DNA from: Terriglobia bacterium | Lineage (GTDB): Bacteria > Acidobacteriota > Terriglobia > Bryobacterales > Bryobacteraceae | Length of the DNA: 64,000 nt | NCBI GenBank assembly: GCA_020073615.1 | Contig: JAIQEX010000010.1 | Location: 1 to 64,000 of the forward strand | Reading direction: 5' to 3' | Part shown: piece after piece, positions 9,663 through 19,992 of the stretch | Position numbering within the stretch: the first letter of the stretch is position 1 | Layout: the number at the start of each line of letters is the position of its first letter | The notes under the pieces: generated by a model | Told to the model about the DNA's origin: nothing | Databases searched by the model: none | Seen by the model: the letters and a program-made list of their open reading frames with translations, nothing else | Position numbers and translations under genes: made by a program

Positions 9663-11315
9663 GTGCGAAATGCCTCTACTGTTGGCGTGCTTGCAGTGCT
9701 TTCCATTGCAACCGGGGCGGCGCAGCCTGTGATTCGGGCGGACGCGACCGGTGTCGTCAGCAACGCCACGTATGCGGCCCGCGGCCTGCCGAATTCGGGC
9801 ATCGCCCAGGGATCGATTTTTGCGATTTTTGGCACTAACCTGGGACCGGCCGCCCTGACCCAGCAGCCGGGTTACCCGCTGAATACTACCCTCGGCGGAA
9901 CTTCGGTGCAGGTCACCGTGGGTGGTGTGAGCAAGGACGCGATACCGGCCTACGTGGTGGAGACCCAGATCGGCGCCATCCTGCCCTCGGACACGCCGGT
10001 GGGGGAAGGCACGGTCACGGTCACATTCAACGGACAGACGAGCGCTCCCCATGCCATCACGGTCGTCCCCAGCAACTTCGGGACATTCACGCTGAATCAG
10101 CAGGGCAGCGGACCGGCGGCCGTCATGGATGCCAGTACGTTCCAGCCCTTCAGCCTGACCAGTCCGGGCAAGCCGGGACAGATCATCACGATTTGGGGCA
10201 CGGGCCTGGGCGCGATTGCGGGCGACGACAAGCAGACTCCGCCGGTGGGCAGACTGCCGGGCGTTCCCGTGGAGGTCTTCATCGGCGGGAAGCCGGCCAG
10301 GATCGTCTACAGCGGACGAGCGCCGTGCTGCTCGGGCATCGACCAGGTGAACGTGATCGTGCCCGACGGTCCCAGCGGCTGCTACAATTCGATCCTCGTC
10401 AAGATCGACAATTCGATCGGAAACGTGACCACGATGCCGATCTCGGCGGGCGGCGCATGCTCGGACACGTTCGGCATCAGCCCGGCGGACCTGACCCCGC
10501 TGCTGAACAGGCCGAGTTTCAGCACGGGAAGGATCAGCCTGGACTGCACCACATCGCTCTCCTCGAACCCGATGGGTCCTGGAGCCAACAGGCTGGAGTC
10601 CGTCGAGGCCGACTTCAACCGTTACACGCCGGTTCAGTATGCGGCGGCGCAGGGCCCAGTCCAGCAGGTTTCCAGTGGTAGCTGCGGCGTGTTGAGCTTC
10701 CTGTCGTTTCCACAACAGCGGCCGCCAGGTGCGGATACCGATCCGGTGGTGCCTCCCGGTTTGGACGCGGGCCCGGCCCTCACGGTGACTGGACCGAACG
10801 GTAGCATGTCGCTCCCTTGGAGCTCCTACTCAGGCAACTATTGGACAGTTCTGAGCGGGGACGGAACCGACCCGCTTCCCTGGTTCATTCCCGATACCGG
10901 CGGCAGCTTCACCTTTACCGGTCTCGGCGGCCCCGATGTAGGCGCCTTCAATGTGTCGTTCTTACTGGCGGCGCCGCTAGCATGGGCCAACGTAGAGCAG
11001 ATCACCGACATCCAGCGCACGCAGGGCGTGACCGTCAACTGGACGGGCGGCGACCCGACCAGCTACGTGATCATTCAGGGGACTGTTGTCACCAACCCGA
11101 ACGGCCCTGGAGTGTTCGCCCTGTTCTCGTGCACCGCCCCGACCAGCGCGGGCACCTTCACCGTACCAGCGGCGGTGTTGCTGGCGATGCCGGTCGGCGC
11201 GGGCGGGTTAGAGGTGTTCAACCACACCATACCGAAGAAGGTCACTATACCGAATATCGACTTGGCCTACGCCGAATCGTACTTCGACACGCAAAAGGGC
11301 GTGAACTACAAGTAA
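9663..11315 (+). CDS. Secreted TIGR03437-domain protein (paralog 2 of 3)
   Basis: GTG start after AGGAG; 'GVVSNATYAARGLPNSGIAQGSIFAIFGTNLGP'; highly similar to the next gene. Confidence 0.85.
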   Translation: MRNASTVGVLAVLSIATGAAQPVIRADATGVVSNATYAARGLPNSGIAQGSIFAIFGTNLGPAALTQQPGYPLNTTLGGTSVQVTVGGVSKDAIPAYVVETQIGAILPSDTPVGEGTVTVTFNGQTSAPHAITVVPSNFGTFTLNQQGSGPAAVMDASTFQPFSLTSPGKPGQIITIWGTGLGAIAGDDKQTPPVGRLPGVPVEVFIGGKPARIVYSGRAPCCSGIDQVNVIVPDGPSGCYNSILVKIDNSIGNVTTMPISAGGACSDTFGISPADLTPLLNRPSFSTGRISLDCTTSLSSNPMGPGANRLESVEADFNRYTPVQYAAAQGPVQQVSSGSCGVLSFLSFPQQRPPGADTDPVVPPGLDAGPALTVTGPNGSMSLPWSSYSGNYWTVLSGDGTDPLPWFIPDTGGSFTFTGLGGPDVGAFNVSFLLAAPLAWANVEQITDIQRTQGVTVNWTGGDPTSYVIIQGTVVTNPNGPGVFALFSCTAPTSAGTFTVPAAVLLAMPVGAGGLEVFNHTIPKKVTIPNIDLAYAESYFDTQKGVNYK

Positions 11316-11427
11316 GGCCGGGCCACGCCGTTGGGGCGGCACCGGCCCCCTGCCGCGCCGGGTGACCGGCCCGGGCCGCGGTACAGAGGTCCCGGTGCGT
11401 ACCGGCACAGGCCCCCCCGGCAGGGCA

Positions 11428-11472
11428 CTAGTACCGGATAACTAGCGATCCCGCCTGGTCCGGGCCTATAAT
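11428..11472 (+). promoter_or_regulatory. Palindrome CTAGTaccggataACTAG plus TATAAT upstream of the 11490 gene
   Basis: Conserved with 9601-9644. Confidence 0.55.
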
Positions 11473-11489
11473 CCGGTGAGGAGCAAAAG

Positions 11490-13172
11490 GTGCGAAATTT
11501 CATAATTGTTGGCATGCTTGCAGTGCTTTCCGTGACAATTGGGACCGCGCAGACGCCCGCGATCCGGACGGACGCGACCGGTGTCGTCAGCAACGCGACC
11601 TACGCGGCTCGTGGCCTTCCGAACTCGGGCATCGCCCAGGGATCGATCTTCGCGATTTTCGGAACGAATCTGGGACCAGCCGCCCTGACCCAGCAGCCGA
11701 GTTACCCGCTGAATACTACCCTCGGCGGAACTTCCGTGAAGGTCACCGTGGGCGGTGTGAGCAAGGACGCGATACCGGCCTACGTGCTGGCGACCCAGAT
11801 CGGCGCCATCCTGCCGTCCGACACGCCGGTGGGGGAAGGCACGGTTACGGTGACGTTTAACGGCCAGACGAGCGCTTCCCATGCCATCACGGTCGTCCCG
11901 AACAATTTCGGGACATTCACGCTGAACCAGCAGGGCAGCGGACCGGCGGCCGTCATGGATGCCGCTACCTTCCAGGCCTTCAGCCTGACCAGTCCGGGCA
12001 AGCCCGGACAGATCATCACGATCTGGGGCACGGGCTTGGGCGCGATTTCCGGCGACGACAAGCAGACTCCGCCGGTGGGCAGCCTGCCGGGCGTTCCCGT
12101 GGAGGTCTTCATCGGCGGGAAGCCGGCCAAAATCGTCTACAGCGGACGCGCGCCGTGCTGCTCGGGCATTGACCAGGTGAACGTGATCGTGCCCGACGGC
12201 CTCAGCGGCTGCTACAATTCGATCCTCGTCAAGATCAACAATTCGGTCGGCAACGTGAGCACGATGCCGGTCTCTACGGGCGGCGCGTGTTCGGACACCT
12301 TCGGCATCAGTTCGGGGGACATCAGCACGCTGCTGGGGAAGGGAACCTTCAGCATCGGTTCGGTGACGCTGGGCCGGGCCACGTCGCCGTCGTCCAATCC
12401 TTTAGTCCCCGGCACCATCAAAACCGAGATCGCCGGCGGCGGGTTTACGAAGTACACGCCGCAGCAGTTTACGGCGTCGCAGGGCGCATTCCAGCAGGTA
12501 TCGATCGGCAGTTGCAGCATCTTCAGCTTCCTGGGGACGGCTTCAGCGGATACCGACCCGGTGCAGCCTGTCGTCCTCAATGCCGGCCCGGCGCTCAGCG
12601 TCAGCGGACCGAACGGCACCAAGCCGATCCCGCGCGATGCCAATTCCGGCGAATACTCAGCCACGGTGGGCGGCGGCGCCACCAATCCGCTGCCGCTGTT
12701 CATTCCGGATGCCGGCGGCACGTTCACCTTCACCGGCCCGGGCGGTCCGGACGTAGATGCCTTCAGCACGAGTCTGGCGGTGCCGCCGCCCCTGACCTGG
12801 AGCAACGCGGACCAGATCACGGACATCCAGCGGTCCCAGGGCGTGACGATTAACTGGACCGGCGGCGACCCGGCCAGCTACGTGATCATCACGGGAACAT
12901 CCGTGGCTGTGGACCTTACGAATTCCAGCTTGTCGGCGATCGTGGAATTCACCTGTACCGCCCCGGTGGGTCCGAAGACGTTCACGGTGCCGGCTGCGGT
13001 ATTGCTGGCGATGCCGCCCAGCACAATCATCAGCGCCGGAGGTTTCAGCATTGGGACGGGCTCGCTGATCGTGTTCAACTTTACTCAGCCGAAGACGTTC
13101 ACCGTGCCCAAGGTCGACATTGCCTTCGCGACTGCGTACTTCGCCACGTCGAAGACCGTGAACTACAAGTAG
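11490..13172 (+). CDS. Secreted TIGR03437-domain protein (paralog 3 of 3)
   Basis: Tandem duplicate of 9663-11315 at DNA and protein level. Confidence 0.85.
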   Translation: MRNFIIVGMLAVLSVTIGTAQTPAIRTDATGVVSNATYAARGLPNSGIAQGSIFAIFGTNLGPAALTQQPSYPLNTTLGGTSVKVTVGGVSKDAIPAYVLATQIGAILPSDTPVGEGTVTVTFNGQTSASHAITVVPNNFGTFTLNQQGSGPAAVMDAATFQAFSLTSPGKPGQIITIWGTGLGAISGDDKQTPPVGSLPGVPVEVFIGGKPAKIVYSGRAPCCSGIDQVNVIVPDGLSGCYNSILVKINNSVGNVSTMPVSTGGACSDTFGISSGDISTLLGKGTFSIGSVTLGRATSPSSNPLVPGTIKTEIAGGGFTKYTPQQFTASQGAFQQVSIGSCSIFSFLGTASADTDPVQPVVLNAGPALSVSGPNGTKPIPRDANSGEYSATVGGGATNPLPLFIPDAGGTFTFTGPGGPDVDAFSTSLAVPPPLTWSNADQITDIQRSQGVTINWTGGDPASYVIITGTSVAVDLTNSSLSAIVEFTCTAPVGPKTFTVPAAVLLAMPPSTIISAGGFSIGTGSLIVFNFTQPKTFTVPKVDIAFATAYFATSKTVNYK

Positions 13173-13203
13173 GGCGCGGCGAACCCCGATCTTTCGCAAC
13201 CGC

Positions 13204-13226
13204 CTGGCGCCGGTCGCCGGCGCCAG
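13204..13226. terminator. Perfect 10-bp stem hairpin CTGGCGCCGG-tcg-CCGGCGCCAG
   Basis: Perfect inverted repeat downstream of the paralog 3 stop; no clear U-tract. Confidence 0.45.
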
Positions 13227-13280
13227 CACGCCCGCGCCACTCACTATACTGGAGATTAGACTGACTGACAGGCGCGAGCC

Positions 13281-15170
13281 ATGGAGCGGAAGGGCTGGAA
13301 GAGTACGGCGTGGTACGTCGGGCTGCTGGCGGCGGCGTTTGTCGCCGCCGTGGCGGGGAGCTGGAAGTTCGGCGCGCAGCTTAACAACGACGCTTACGAT
13401 TTTATGTTCCGGCTGTACCGCCCCCACCCGTGGCCGGTGCGGGCGGCGATTCTGGATATCGACGAGGCTACCCTGGCGGCGGTGCGCGGCGGCATGCGCG
13501 GCATCCGCAAACCGCTCGCCGATGGGTTGCTCCTGGTGGCCGCCGCCCGGCCGCGGGCCGTGGTGATCGACGTCACGCTCACCGATGAGGGCGAACCGGC
13601 CGAGGACGCGGCCCTGGCCCAGGCGCTGTGCGCCAACCCCAACCTGGTGCTCTCGTCGCTGTTCATGGATAATCCCGTCCGCTGGGAAGATCCCAAGCCG
13701 CAATTTGCGCGCTGCGCCGCCGCCATCGGCCATGTGTACGCCCAGCCCGACGACAACGACTCGGTCACGCGCTCCATCCCCCTGATGAAACTGGCGGGCC
13801 GCGACCGCCGCTGGGCCCTCGCGTTGGCCGCATTCGCGCTCAGCCGCGGCGCGCCCATCGAGGAGCTGCGCCCCGGAACGGATCTGCGCGTGGCGGGCAC
13901 GGTGATTCCCAGCCGTGCCGGCGACGAATCGCGGCTCATGCGCGTGCGCTATCTTCCGCCCGGCATGAGCATCCCCAGCGTCCCCCTCAAGCGCCTGCTC
14001 GACCGTCCTTCGCTCGCCGCGCAGTTTGCGGGCAAAGTAGTCTTCGTGGGAGTTACCGCGCCCACCGAAGTGCGCGACCGCCTGTTCACGCCCGCCGCCC
14101 AAGGGCAGACCACCACCGGGATCGAGATCAACGCCCATGCCTTCGAGACCATGGCCCAGGGCCTGTTCATCACCGACGTTTCCGACCTCTGGGTGTTGCT
14201 CTTCAGCCTCGCACTGGTAGTGGGCGCGGGTCTTTCCTTCCGCTATCTGCCGGGGTGGTGGGCCTATGCCGGCGGCTTGCTGGTGCTGGCGGCGGCGCAG
14301 GTGGCGCCTTACCTGTTCTTCACCCGCCAGCGCGTCTTTTCCTTCGCCACTCCGGCCTCGGCGGCGTGGTTCGGCACCCTCACGGCGGCGGCCTATTACA
14401 CCCTGGTGGTGCGCCGCAACTGGCGCATCGAGCAGTCCGCGCGCGAGCGCTACCAGCAGGCCATGCACTTCGTCACCCACGAAATGCGCACGCCCCTTTC
14501 CTCCATACAGGGATCGAGCGAATTGATCTCCAGGTACGCGCTCACCGAGGAGAAGCGCAAGCAGATCGCGCAGCTCATCAACTCGGAATCGAAGCGGCTG
14601 GCCAAGATGGTGGAGATTTTCCTGAGCGTGGAGCGTCTCTCGGCCGGGCAGATGGAATTGAAGCAGGAGGTTATGGCGGTGAAGCCGCTGGTGGAGGTCT
14701 GCGTGGACCGCATACGCCTCCTCGCTGAGCGCAAGCACATCGCAATCAGACTCGAGCCCATTCCCGAAGAGCTCGCGCTTACCGGCGACCGGGAATTGAT
14801 GGAGTACGCTTGCTACAATCTGCTTACCAACGCGGTGAAGTACTCGCCCCGTGAGACTGAAGTCGCGGTCTCCGCCTGGCAGGACGACGGCCGGATCCGG
14901 ATCGCCGTGAAGGATCAGGGCATCGGAATGGACCAGAAGGAAGTCAAACACATTTTCCAGAAGTTCTATCGCACGAAGAAAGCGGAAGAATCGGGCGAGG
15001 CGGGCAGCGGAATCGGACTCTCCATCGTCCAACAGATCGTGGAACAGCATGGGGGACAGATCGAGGTGACCAGCCAGCCGGGCGCGGGCTCGTGTTTCAC
15101 GCTGGTGATGCCCGCCGCGTCCGGGCGCCCGGCGAGTCCGCCCGTGCCCACCGCGGTGCAACGAAATTGA
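13281..15170 (+). CDS. CHASE2-domain sensor histidine kinase
   Basis: Periplasmic CHASE2-like region, three TMs, H-box 'FVTHEMRTPLSSIQGSSELI', 'GSGIGLSIVQQIVEQHGG'. Confidence 0.9.
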   Translation: MERKGWKSTAWYVGLLAAAFVAAVAGSWKFGAQLNNDAYDFMFRLYRPHPWPVRAAILDIDEATLAAVRGGMRGIRKPLADGLLLVAAARPRAVVIDVTLTDEGEPAEDAALAQALCANPNLVLSSLFMDNPVRWEDPKPQFARCAAAIGHVYAQPDDNDSVTRSIPLMKLAGRDRRWALALAAFALSRGAPIEELRPGTDLRVAGTVIPSRAGDESRLMRVRYLPPGMSIPSVPLKRLLDRPSLAAQFAGKVVFVGVTAPTEVRDRLFTPAAQGQTTTGIEINAHAFETMAQGLFITDVSDLWVLLFSLALVVGAGLSFRYLPGWWAYAGGLLVLAAAQVAPYLFFTRQRVFSFATPASAAWFGTLTAAAYYTLVVRRNWRIEQSARERYQQAMHFVTHEMRTPLSSIQGSSELISRYALTEEKRKQIAQLINSESKRLAKMVEIFLSVERLSAGQMELKQEVMAVKPLVEVCVDRIRLLAERKHIAIRLEPIPEELALTGDRELMEYACYNLLTNAVKYSPRETEVAVSAWQDDGRIRIAVKDQGIGMDQKEVKHIFQKFYRTKKAEESGEAGSGIGLSIVQQIVEQHGGQIEVTSQPGAGSCFTLVMPAASGRPASPPVPTAVQRN

Positions 15171-16474
15171 TGCCCAGACTACTGTTGGTGGAAGACGATC
15201 CCGCGCTGCAGTTCACCATTCTGACGGCCCTCGAAGAGAAGGGATACGGCGTGGACGCGGTATCGACCACGGGCGAAGCCATCGACCGCCTGCGGGATAA
15301 CGCGTACCCCATCGTGATCTCCGACATCTACATCGACGAGCGCACCGGCCTCGACATCCTGGACGCCGCCCGGCGCAAGGACCCGCTCTGCTCGGTGATC
15401 CTGATGACCGGACGCGGCACCATGGAAACCGTCATGGCGGCCACGCGCGGCGGCGCCTTCGATTACATCGCCAAGCCGTTCGACCTGGATGTGCTGACCG
15501 GCGCCATCGAGCGCGCCGAAGCGGTGCGCGGTGCCGGGGAAAACGAAGCCCAGGAGGAGGAGCTTCCCGAGACCGAGATGATCGGCATCTCGCCGGGGAT
15601 GGTGGACGTTTATAAGAAGGTCTCGCGCGTCGCGCCCACTGACGCCACGGTGGTGCTGGAGGGCGAGACCGGCACGGGCAAGGAACTGGTGGCGCGCATG
15701 ATTCACCGCTTCAGCCGGCGCGCGAGCCAGCCGTTCGTGGCCGTGGATTGCGCCTCCATCGCACCTTCGCTGCTCGAGAGCGAGTTGTTCGGCGCCATGC
15801 GCGGGGCCTTCACCGGCGCCGACCGCGACCGCATCGGGGTGTTCGAATCGGCCAACCGCGGCACCGTGTTTCTGGACGAAATCGGCGACATCGAAATGAA
15901 CTTCCAGGCCAACCTGCTGCGCTTTCTGCAGGAGCGGGAGATCCGGCCGCTGGGCGCCGGCAGGCCCCGCGAAGTGGACGTGCGGGTGATTGCCGCCACC
16001 AACCGCGATCTGCAGCGGCTGGTCGACGAAAGCAAGTTCCGCGAGGACCTGTGGTACCGCCTGAACACCGTGCGCATCACCATGCCGCCCCTGCGCGAGC
16101 GGCGCGGCGATATCCCCCTGCTGGCGCGCTTCTACGTCAACAAGTACACCGGCCTGTACAATCGCAACGTCAAGCTGATGGATTCCGGCGTGAAGGCGCT
16201 GCAGGATTACACCTGGCCCGGCAATGTGCGCCAGTTGCAGCATGTCATCGAGCGCCTGACCATTCTGGCCGACCAGATCGACGGCGAAACCGTGCTCGAC
16301 GCGCTCACCGCCATGGATTCGCGCGAGAAGCCCATGGAGACCCTGGCCGACGCCGAAGAGGAGCAGATCCGCCGCGTGCTGGCGGCCACCGGCGGCAACA
16401 AGAGCAAGGCCGCCCAGATTCTCGGAATCGAACGTAAAACGCTCTACCGGAAGCTGGAACGAATGAAATTCTAA
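15170..16474 (+). CDS. Sigma-54-dependent NtrC-family response regulator
   Basis: MPRLLLVEDDPALQ receiver; 'GETGTGKELVARMIH'; Fis-type HTH at the C-terminus; start revised. Confidence 0.93.
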   Translation: MPRLLLVEDDPALQFTILTALEEKGYGVDAVSTTGEAIDRLRDNAYPIVISDIYIDERTGLDILDAARRKDPLCSVILMTGRGTMETVMAATRGGAFDYIAKPFDLDVLTGAIERAEAVRGAGENEAQEEELPETEMIGISPGMVDVYKKVSRVAPTDATVVLEGETGTGKELVARMIHRFSRRASQPFVAVDCASIAPSLLESELFGAMRGAFTGADRDRIGVFESANRGTVFLDEIGDIEMNFQANLLRFLQEREIRPLGAGRPREVDVRVIAATNRDLQRLVDESKFREDLWYRLNTVRITMPPLRERRGDIPLLARFYVNKYTGLYNRNVKLMDSGVKALQDYTWPGNVRQLQHVIERLTILADQIDGETVLDALTAMDSREKPMETLADAEEEQIRRVLAATGGNKSKAAQILGIERKTLYRKLERMKF

Positions 16475-16492
16475 CCGCCGGCCACTCCTCCG

Positions 16493-17248
16493 ATGATCGA
16501 CATTCACAGCCACATTCTGTTCGGCGTCGACGACGGTCCCGAAACCCTGGAGGAATCCCTGGCCATGGTGCGCATGGCCGCCGCCTGCGGCACCACCGAC
16601 ATGGTGGCCACTGCCCACGCCAACCTCAAATACGAGTTCGATGCGCAGGCGGTGGAGCGCAAGGTGGCCCAGTTGCAGGAGGCGGTGGGTCCGTCTCCGC
16701 GCATTCACTATGGCTGCGAATTGCATCTGACGCTGGAGAACGTGGAAGACGCCGTGCGGTCGCCGGGAAAATACTCCATCGGCCATCGCGGCTACGTGCT
16801 GGTGGAGTTTTCCGATTTCCTGGTTCCCAAAACCACGCCGCAGGTCTTCGCGCGGATGATGGAGGCCGGCCTGCGCCCCATTGTGGCGCACCCCGAGCGC
16901 AATCCGATCATGCAGAAGCGGCTGTCGGAATTGGAGGGGTGGGTCCGGCAAGGCGCCCTCCTGCAAGTGACCGCGCAATCGTTTTTCGGCCGCTTCGGCC
17001 GCTCGGCTAAGGCCTCCGCGCACGACCTGATGGGCCGCGGCCTGGTCCACTTCCTGGCCAGCGACGCGCACCATGCCGAGCACCGGCCTCCAGGTCTCGA
17101 CGAGGCACGCGAGTACGTCGCGCGCAATTTCGGAGCCCCGGCGGCGCGGCGCGTGCTCGAAGAGAATCCGCGTGCCGTCCTGGCCGGCGAACCTCTCCCG
17201 CCCGTCCCGATTGCCATCAAGCGGCGGAAGCGGTTTCTGCTCTGGTAG
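16493..17248 (+). CDS. CpsB/CapC-type tyrosine-protein phosphatase (PHP fold)
   Basis: [29 protein letters not shown]. Confidence 0.88.
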   Translation: MIDIHSHILFGVDDGPETLEESLAMVRMAAACGTTDMVATAHANLKYEFDAQAVERKVAQLQEAVGPSPRIHYGCELHLTLENVEDAVRSPGKYSIGHRGYVLVEFSDFLVPKTTPQVFARMMEAGLRPIVAHPERNPIMQKRLSELEGWVRQGALLQVTAQSFFGRFGRSAKASAHDLMGRGLVHFLASDAHHAEHRPPGLDEAREYVARNFGAPAARRVLEENPRAVLAGEPLPPVPIAIKRRKRFLLW

Positions 17249-17336
17249 GCGCGAGCGTTCGGGACGGCACAGAACCGCGGCCTGCGCCGAAGCGCGCGCC
17301 CGGCAATTGTTCGATCATAGAGCAAAGGATGCTGTG

Positions 17337-19730
17337 ATGATCGAAACCCAAACCCCCGTATCCACCACCGCGCCGGGGCCGCTCACGGCCGAGGAATTGC
17401 GCCGCATGGACGCTTACTGGCGCGCGGCGAACTATCTGTCGGTTGGGCAGATCTACCTGTACGACAACCCCCTGCTGAAGACGCCGCTCAAGCTGGAGCA
17501 CATCAAGCCGCGCCTGTTGGGCCACTGGGGCACCACTCCCGGCCTCAACCTGATCTACGTGCACTGCAACCGGCTGATCCGGAAATACGACCTCGACATG
17601 ATCTATATCGCCGGCCCCGGTCACGGCGGCCCGGGCCTGGTGGCGAACACCTACCTGGAGGGCAGCTACAGCGAATTCTGGCCCCACGTGCAGGAGAACG
17701 AGGCGGGCATGAAGCGGCTGTTCCACCAGTTTTCGTTTCCCGGCGGCATTCCCAGCCACGTGGCGCCCGAGACGCCGGGCTCCATTCACGAGGGCGGGGA
17801 ACTGGGCTACGCCCTGCTGCACGCCTATGGCGCCGTCTTCGATAACCCCGGCCTGTTCGTCTGTTGCGTGATCGGCGACGGCGAGGCGGAAACGGGTGCG
17901 CTGGCCGCAAGCTGGCACTCCAACAAGTTCCACAACCCGGCGCGCGACGGCGCCGTGATTCCCATTCTCCACCTCAACGGCTACAAGATCGCCGGTCCGA
18001 CCGTCCTGGCCCGCGTGAGCCGCGAGGAGCTGACGGACCTGTTCAAAGGCTACGGATACAGCCCGCACTTCGTCGAGGGCGACGATCCCGCGGCCGTGCA
18101 CCAGTTACTGGCCGGCACGCTCGACGCCATCGTGGCCGAGATCCACGACATCCAGCGGGACGCCCGCGCCGAGGGCGCGCGCGAGCGCCGTCCGTGGCCG
18201 ATGGTGGTCTTGCGCACTCCGAAAGGCTGGACCGGCCCGAAGGTCGTTGACGGAGTGCAGATCGAAGGCACGTTCCGCGCCCACCAGGTGCCGGTGACGG
18301 AGATGGCCGCCAAGCCGAAGCACATCAAAATCCTCGAAGACTGGATGAAGAGCTATCGTCCCGAGGAGCTGTTCGATGGCCACGGAAAGCTGATTCCCGA
18401 GCTGGCCGCGCTGGCTCCCCAGGGCGCGCGGAGAATGGGCGCCAACCCCAACGCCAACGGCGGCCTGCTTCTGAAGGAGCTCAACCTGCCGGACTTCCGC
18501 GATTACGCCGTGAAGGTCCCCAAGCCCGGCACGGTAACGGCCGAGGCGACGCGCGTCATGGGCCGCATGCTGCGCGACGTCATGAAGCTCAACATGGAGG
18601 CGCGCAACTTCCGCGTGATGGGTCCGGACGAGACCGCCTCCAATCGCCTGGACGCGCTGTTCGAAGTGACGGACCGCGTCTCCACCGCCGAAATACTGGC
18701 CAATGACGACCACGTCGGCCGCGATGGCCGCGTCATGGAGGTGCTCAGCGAACACATGTGCGAGGGCTGGCTGGAAGGGTACCTGCTCACCGGCCGGCAC
18801 GGATTCTTCTCGTGCTACGAAGCCTTCATCCACATCATCGACTCCATGTTCAACCAGCACGCCAAGTGGCTCAAGGTCACGCGCCACATTCCCTGGCGGC
18901 GTTCCATTGCGTCCCTGAACTACCTGCTGACCTCGCACGTCTGGCGGCAGGACCACAACGGCTTCAGCCACCAGGACCCCGGCTTTCTCGATCACGTGGT
19001 GAACAAGAAGGCGGACGTGGTGCGCGTGTACCTGCCGCCCGACGCCAACACGCTGCTTTCCGTGACGGACCACTGTTTGCGCAGCCGGCACTACGTGAAC
19101 GTGATTGTGGCGGGCAAGCAGCCCTCGCTGCAATGGCTGGATATGGACCAAGCGGTCACGCACTGCACGGCGGGAATCGGCATCTGGGGCTGGGCCTCGA
19201 ACGACCAGGGCAAGGAGCCCGACCTGGTGATGGCCTGCTGCGGCGATGTTCCCACGCTGGAGACGCTGGCCGCGGTGGACCTGCTGCGCAAGAACCTGCC
19301 GGACCTCAAGATCCGCGTGGTGAACGTGGTGGACCTCATGACCCTGCAGCCTGCCTCGGAGCATCCCCACGGCCTCTCGGACCGCGAATTCGATTCCATG
19401 TTCACCGCCGGCAAGCCCGTCGTCTTCGCCTTCCACGGATATCCGTGGCTGATCCACCGCCTCACCTATCGCCGCACCAACCACGACAACATCCACGTGC
19501 GCGGCTACAAAGAGGAGGGCACCACCACAACGCCCTTCGATATGACCGTGCTCAACGATCTCGACCGCTTCCACTTGGCGGGCGACGCGGTGGACCGCGT
19601 GCCGCGCCTGCGCGACGTAGCGGCGCATTTCAAACAGCACCTGCGCGACAAGCTGATCGAGCACAAACAGTACATCGTCAAACACGGCGACGATCTGCCC
19701 GAAGTGCGCGATTGGAAATGGCCGTATTAA
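17337..19730 (+). CDS. xfp: Phosphoketolase (xylulose-5-P/fructose-6-P)
   Basis: '[39 protein letters not shown]', '[10 protein letters not shown]'; start MIETQTPV revised. Confidence 0.95.
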   Translation: MIETQTPVSTTAPGPLTAEELRRMDAYWRAANYLSVGQIYLYDNPLLKTPLKLEHIKPRLLGHWGTTPGLNLIYVHCNRLIRKYDLDMIYIAGPGHGGPGLVANTYLEGSYSEFWPHVQENEAGMKRLFHQFSFPGGIPSHVAPETPGSIHEGGELGYALLHAYGAVFDNPGLFVCCVIGDGEAETGALAASWHSNKFHNPARDGAVIPILHLNGYKIAGPTVLARVSREELTDLFKGYGYSPHFVEGDDPAAVHQLLAGTLDAIVAEIHDIQRDARAEGARERRPWPMVVLRTPKGWTGPKVVDGVQIEGTFRAHQVPVTEMAAKPKHIKILEDWMKSYRPEELFDGHGKLIPELAALAPQGARRMGANPNANGGLLLKELNLPDFRDYAVKVPKPGTVTAEATRVMGRMLRDVMKLNMEARNFRVMGPDETASNRLDALFEVTDRVSTAEILANDDHVGRDGRVMEVLSEHMCEGWLEGYLLTGRHGFFSCYEAFIHIIDSMFNQHAKWLKVTRHIPWRRSIASLNYLLTSHVWRQDHNGFSHQDPGFLDHVVNKKADVVRVYLPPDANTLLSVTDHCLRSRHYVNVIVAGKQPSLQWLDMDQAVTHCTAGIGIWGWASNDQGKEPDLVMACCGDVPTLETLAAVDLLRKNLPDLKIRVVNVVDLMTLQPASEHPHGLSDREFDSMFTAGKPVVFAFHGYPWLIHRLTYRRTNHDNIHVRGYKEEGTTTTPFDMTVLNDLDRFHLAGDAVDRVPRLRDVAAHFKQHLRDKLIEHKQYIVKHGDDLPEVRDWKWPY

Positions 19731-19992
19731 GTGGGGTAGGCCCCCTGGCCTGCCCCCATGGCCGGAAGGGCCACCGAAAAGGCGGCGAGAAGGCGGGTTA
19801 CCAACCCGCCGCGGGATTCCATCCCGCCCCACATGGGCTGGCGCTGCCCACACGGCGAGGCTTTCAACCGTATTTCATTTCGCGCCGGCGCGCAACGATG
19901 CCATTGAAAAGCCCGCGCGTCGGGATTTTCAACCGTGCCCCGGTAACGAAATGCCCGCTTCGCGCCGGGCAGGCCAGGAGGCCTACCCCACC
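19731..19992. repeat. MITE-like intergenic element with about 23-bp terminal inverted repeats and internal hairpins
   Basis: Left GTGGGGTAGGCCCCCTGGCCTGCC; right GGCAGGCCAGGAGGCCTACCCCAC; internal GGCGGGTTACCAACCCGCC and GCGGGATTCCATCCCGC. Confidence 0.65.

Noticed and set aside
12657-15161. 834-aa minus-strand ORF
   Set aside because: Antisense to the well-supported CHASE2 kinase and TIGR03437 gene; low-complexity composition.
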